NCBI RefSeq assembly: GCF_019649055.1
Contig: NW_026570245.1
Location: 868,001-932,000 of the forward strand
DNA length: 64,000 nt
Source: Paramacrobiotus metropolitanus
Taxonomy: Eukaryota; Tardigrada; Eutardigrada; Parachela; Macrobiotidae
Direction: 5' to 3'
Position numbers and translations under genes: made by a program. Positions 60,520-64,000 of the stretch are shown here, piece after piece (the first letter of the stretch is position 1; each line of letters begins with the position of its first letter). Under the pieces are notes generated by a model. That model searched no databases and was not told where the DNA came from. It saw nothing but the letters and a program-made list of their open reading frames with translations.

Positions 60520-63008
60520 TCACCAGGCAAAGCACGATTTCTCGCGTAAAATCTTCACACCGAATCGGGACCATTCCTGCAAACACGTAGCATCAAGTCA
60601 GCAGAGTGTTTATATCCGGCATTTATCGAAGCAAATGACGACAGCTTTTACAGAATCAGCAAATTTACAAATGCGATATCGCCACTTGAACAAATGCAAT
60701 TTGTTCAAGTGGCGATATCGAGCATTATGAAATTTTTGTGGTCAAAATGTTAAGACTCATTTTCTTTTGTAAAGACCGTTGTACTGTACAGTACTTACTT
60801 CTTTCGTGATCCACAAAAACTGAGCAGTTTCCAAAGCAGCCATTATAGAAGCACCTTTTGGAGCATGAATATCGGGTGGCACCTCTCTGGAATTTGTCGT
60901 TAACACGATTTCTTGTGTTGGCGGAACCACTTCCTCCAATTTCTGCCGCAGTAAATTCAGCACGCCAGGAAAGAAGCCCAATCCACCTCCGACAACGAGG
61001 ATGTTTCTCAGCATTTTCTTCTGCTGGTCATCGGAAGCGCACCGCGTAATACTCCAGTAAATGGCTTTATGAAGCTCAATAAACTGCCCGGATGCCGGTT
61101 CACTTGCTGAATTCCCATTCCCCGTTTGAGCAGCTTCAGTGTCATTCTGTAAACAGTACGAGATCATGTGAATGCATTTACTAACTATAGATATTGTCAA
61201 TCTATTTCAGTTATCGCCACGGACATCGGTTGACTTACCTGCATGGAAACATTTTGGTCGTCTTCCGGTTTCTGAACTTTCTTCGGAGATTTTTTAGGCA
61301 TTTTACCAGTTCCTCCGTATATGTCTTCACAAGAACCTTCGTAGCCCTGATGGTATCTCACCAAATTATTCAGCCGTTCAGGAGCTATCAATCCGGGGAA
61401 AAACAATGCCATGCATGGCACTCGTGCAAATTCATGCGGCATTCGCATATGCACCGTCTCTTCTCTATCCGGCGAGGGCAATTTAATCACCTGATCGACA
61501 ATTCCTTGTAGAGCAAAATCAGAGTGACACAGTGCTTCTTTAATTGCGTCCATCCTGATCCAGTTGGCATACGTATTCAATCGCAGGGTGAAAGCACGGA
61601 ATTTCTGCTGAAAATACCAGTTGGCTAAGCGGGTAATGTCTTCTCCACCATAGTGTAGCAAAATCCTGGTGTCCGGAATAGAAATACCATCATCAACGCA
61701 GGAAATTAGCGTACACTCGGCACCTACATCGACCACGCATGCCGACGATAAGCACGCTCCAAATGCAGACGCGACACTTTCAAGCACAACAAAGCAGGCA
61801 AAAAAGTCGAGCGAGTTCATAATAATTTCCACCATATCGTGCACGTCATTGCGGTCGTAAATATCAGGAACAATCAGCACAGCGCGGTGCTCTGTGCGCG
61901 CAGATTGAGGAATTTTGAGTTCTTCCGTTAAAATACGATCCCATATGTCTTCCAAGTCTGCCGCGACAGCTGAACGAGAGCCATTCGGGCCTAGTGCAAA
62001 ACCACAAGTCAGATCAATTCGTGCACGTGTAGCCAGTACAAGTACAGTAGGTACAGAAACTACAGAGTACACACACCTACTCTATGGAGCGACTAACTTA
62101 TTTAACAATCAATACATTTAGCCAGACAAAAACACAAAAAAAATTAACAAGGATCTGGATTATAACCAGCAAAATTTAATCGTTAGACATCAACATACCT
62201 ACAAAACCTCGGAACAAAAAGTGTAAAAAACACATGAATTTAAGTAACAAACACATAACACATAAAAAGTATAACAAACACATAAAAATTAATTACAACA
62301 ATTTATCAGCCTCGAATATATTTTATACTGTACACCAAAAATGCTGTATTAAAGCAGTAAAGTGAGTAAACCGAAGAAAGTGTAAAATCGTTACATTTGT
62401 GAACTTCTCCTCACAGCCAAAAATTATCAAGTTCTGTCAACCCATCAGCTCGTTTAAAACTTGTAAAAAATGTATCATATCATACCTTCATGTGTATTGA
62501 AACGTTTCAGTCGTAAGGGCCAATTCAAAATGTAGTTTGGATTCAACGCAATAATATCCAGAGCTTCATTACCAACAGCAAATTCCTTCGTTGCAGGGAC
62601 ATTCTCTTCGCTCTCTTTCGCCTCAAATGAGCAATATGTTCTCCCGGGCGCCTTTTCTTCGTTGGTGTTTTCTTTAAGCCAGGTTTCAGCAGCTGCCAGT
62701 GCTGACTTAAATTCCTTCGTGGCTCCAAATTCATCCAAATCGAAAAAGGGTTCGGGTAGCGGCGGCGTCGTTGGTACGGTTTTGGCTGGCTCCTCGGAAG
62801 ATGGTTCGTCCGATGACACGGAGGTCTTTCGCTTACGGAGTCTCCGTGCAATGCAGTGAGGGAGAACTACGGCTTCTCTGTCATTTGGTCGACTCATGCG
62901 AATGTACCGCGAACCCGGATTGATAATAACAGTACGCTGCAGCTGCTCTTCGATATCATCCGCAGTCAGCGGCTGTAGTTTCGTGACATATTTCTTCGCA
63001 CGAGGCAT
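60520..63008 (-). CDS. ACTR8: Actin-related protein 8, INO80 chromatin-remodelling subunit
   Basis: Exons in transcript order: 62486-63008, 61239-61990, 60799-61146, 60520-60576; about 559 residues against 624 in human. Family matches are VIINPGSRYIRMSR near the start, LPHCIARR, FAVGNEALDII and WPLRLKRFNTHEGPNGS. Further on are LIVPDIYDRNDV, CVVDVGAECTLISCVDDG, LLHYGGEDITRLANW, ILVVGGGLGFFPGVLNLL, and the end EWSRFGVKILREKSCFAW. It is a nuclear actin-fold protein that helps INO80 bind nucleosomes. A Lys/Pro-rich insert (MPKKSPKKVQKPEDD) sits near 410. The last exon encodes only 18 residues. The intron 60577-60798 contains a perfect 22-bp hairpin. It is head to head with TOM22. Confidence 0.9.
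60674..60720. repeat. Perfect 22-bp inverted repeat (hairpin) in an ARP8 intron
   Basis: The left arm 60674-60695 begins CGATATCGCCACTTGAAC. The right arm 60699-60720 is its exact reverse complement, with a three-base loop. It lies in the 60577-60798 intron. Confidence 0.85.
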
Positions 63009-63525
63009 TTCGGCCTTCCAAAGAAACCTCCGACCAGCGAAGTGAGCGAACAGTTCCTAAATTTCAGAGTTTAAGGTTTTCCGAGAAGGCACTGCAATCT
63101 CGAAAAGCATTCACCATAAAAAATAAAATGCAAAGAAAACTACTGAAGTAAAAAATACTGGAAAATTTAAAACATAAAATTAAACTGTTAAACTGCTTAA
63201 ACAGCAAAACTGCAAAACCGCAAAAGTCAAACCAGCAAAAGCTAAAAGACGCGAGAAACGGCAAAGTCTATGTGACCTGCTTAAGGGGCGGCTGCACCTT
63301 AGACAGAGCTCCGATATTGCAGTCGCCACAATGCGCTTTGGTCTTTTGGCTGGTGCAATATTTCTGTAACGCAAGGATTAGTTGAGAACTGAAAAATCTC
63401 TCATAAATTTGAAGTTAGCTGTCAGCTTGAGTTCCTCATAATTATTGACTCAGAACCTGTGCGAACAACGTTGATTTTGTAATTTCTTACCGAATCACAT
63501 CTTTGACGTATTAAAACCGCTCGCA
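63009..63525. promoter_or_regulatory. Divergent intergenic region, ARP8 / TOM22
   Basis: 517 bases between two diverging start codons. It probably contains a shared or back-to-back promoter. No TATA box is evident. Confidence 0.4.
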
Positions 63526-63912
63526 ATGGCTGATCATGGAGGCGGCGGTGATCAGTTGATTCTTGAATACGAAGAAGAATTTGAGGAGGAAACCCTGGTG
63601 GAGCGTCTGCAGGGCTTAACGGAGATGTTCCCGGAGCCGGTTCGTGAAACTACTTCCAAGGTTTGGGATGCATCCAAGTATACAGCATCCACTTTGTATC
63701 ACTATGCTCGAGAGATCATGTGGGTGATCGCCTCATCCGCTGTTATTTTGGCTCTTCCCGTGGCGTTAGAAGTAGAGTCGCTGCAGATTCAAGAGGCACA
63801 AATCCAGCAGCAGCGCCAGATTCTTTTGGGACCAAAAGCGGGAGGTCCGCCAGCGAAAATGGCAGGCGGTGGAGGCATGCCGATGATGCCACCACCCCCA
63901 CCGCCCAAGTAG
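63526..63912 (+). CDS. TOMM22: Mitochondrial import receptor subunit TOM22
   Basis: A single exon of 128 residues. It has an acidic cytosolic N-terminus (EYEEEFEEETLVERLQGL, about 15-33), then LTEMFPEPVR, KVWDASKYTAS, and one membrane helix (about 64-82, IMWVIASSAVILALP) followed by VALEVES. This order matches animal TOM22, where the acidic face binds presequences and the tail-anchored helix organises the TOM complex. The short intermembrane-space tail is unusual: Gln-rich (IQEAQIQQQRQ), then Gly/Met-rich, ending in seven prolines and Lys. Confidence 0.9.
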   Translation: MADHGGGGDQLILEYEEEFEEETLVERLQGLTEMFPEPVRETTSKVWDASKYTASTLYHYAREIMWVIASSAVILALPVALEVESLQIQEAQIQQQRQILLGPKAGGPPAKMAGGGGMPMMPPPPPPK

Positions 63913-64000
63913 ATGAGGATTGCTGTCACCGGTTGTGCGATGGGCTTGTGTCTTGTTGATCATGTAAACATTGCTGGAGTACCAAAGGTGGTTTGTTACC

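Noticed and set aside
1-64000. tRNA, rRNA, CRISPR or prophage signals
   Set aside because: TTCGAA-type B-box-like matches (for example near 10069 and 14133) fall in coding exons or lack a cloverleaf. No regularly spaced direct repeats or phage genes are present.

Overview
This window is nuclear DNA from an animal, probably a small-genome invertebrate. Nearly every gene is split by GT-AG introns with conserved reading phase across the joins. The set is metazoan: a SoxF transcription factor, a CRISP/CAP secreted protein, the sperm-flagellum protein SPAG6, an FUT8-type fucosyltransferase, and TOM22. I cannot name the species from sequence alone. A tardigrade or similar compact-genome ecdysozoan would fit, but that is a guess. 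I found no prokaryotic operon, CRISPR array, rRNA or convincing tRNA. All gene models below are hand-spliced: each exon was joined so that the frame continues and the product matches the remembered family.

Layout, left to right. The 3' end of a GT23 fucosyltransferase (+). A 13-exon DOMON-DOMON-cytochrome b561 ferric-reductase-like gene (+, 2518-9114). A small Gly/Ala-rich membrane protein (-), with a truncated copy beside it. Mitochondrial asparaginyl-tRNA synthetase NARS2 (-, 11208-14973), head to head with an uncharacterised acidic protein (+, 15515-16993). SoxF (-, 18586-24136). SPAG6 (-, 26665-30655), head to head with the double-CDGSH protein CISD3 (+, 31672-32357). PIP4K2 (-, 33187-38417). 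A gene-poor, repeat-bearing stretch (38.4-44.0 kb) with a GC-rich inverted repeat pair. Two inverted, convergent BTB-domain paralogues (44032-48551), the second with a one-base frameshift. A CRISP gene (-, 49758-51121). VPS50/syndetin (-, 20 exons, 51624-58719), with a degenerate PPP-family phosphatase nested on the opposite strand in one intron. SERF (+, 59768-59974). ARP8 (-, 60520-63008), head to head with TOM22 (+, 63526-63912).

Most genes are unrelated housekeeping or tissue genes that simply sit together. Three products act in mitochondria (NARS2, CISD3, TOM22), and each lies in a divergent, possibly promoter-sharing pair. The parts that most deserve attention are these: the nested pseudophosphatase, whose metal-binding residues are replaced; the CISD3 second cluster motif with His replaced by Cys; the frameshifted BTB paralogue; the inverted repeat pair at 41.1/43.5 kb; and several perfect hairpins inside introns.
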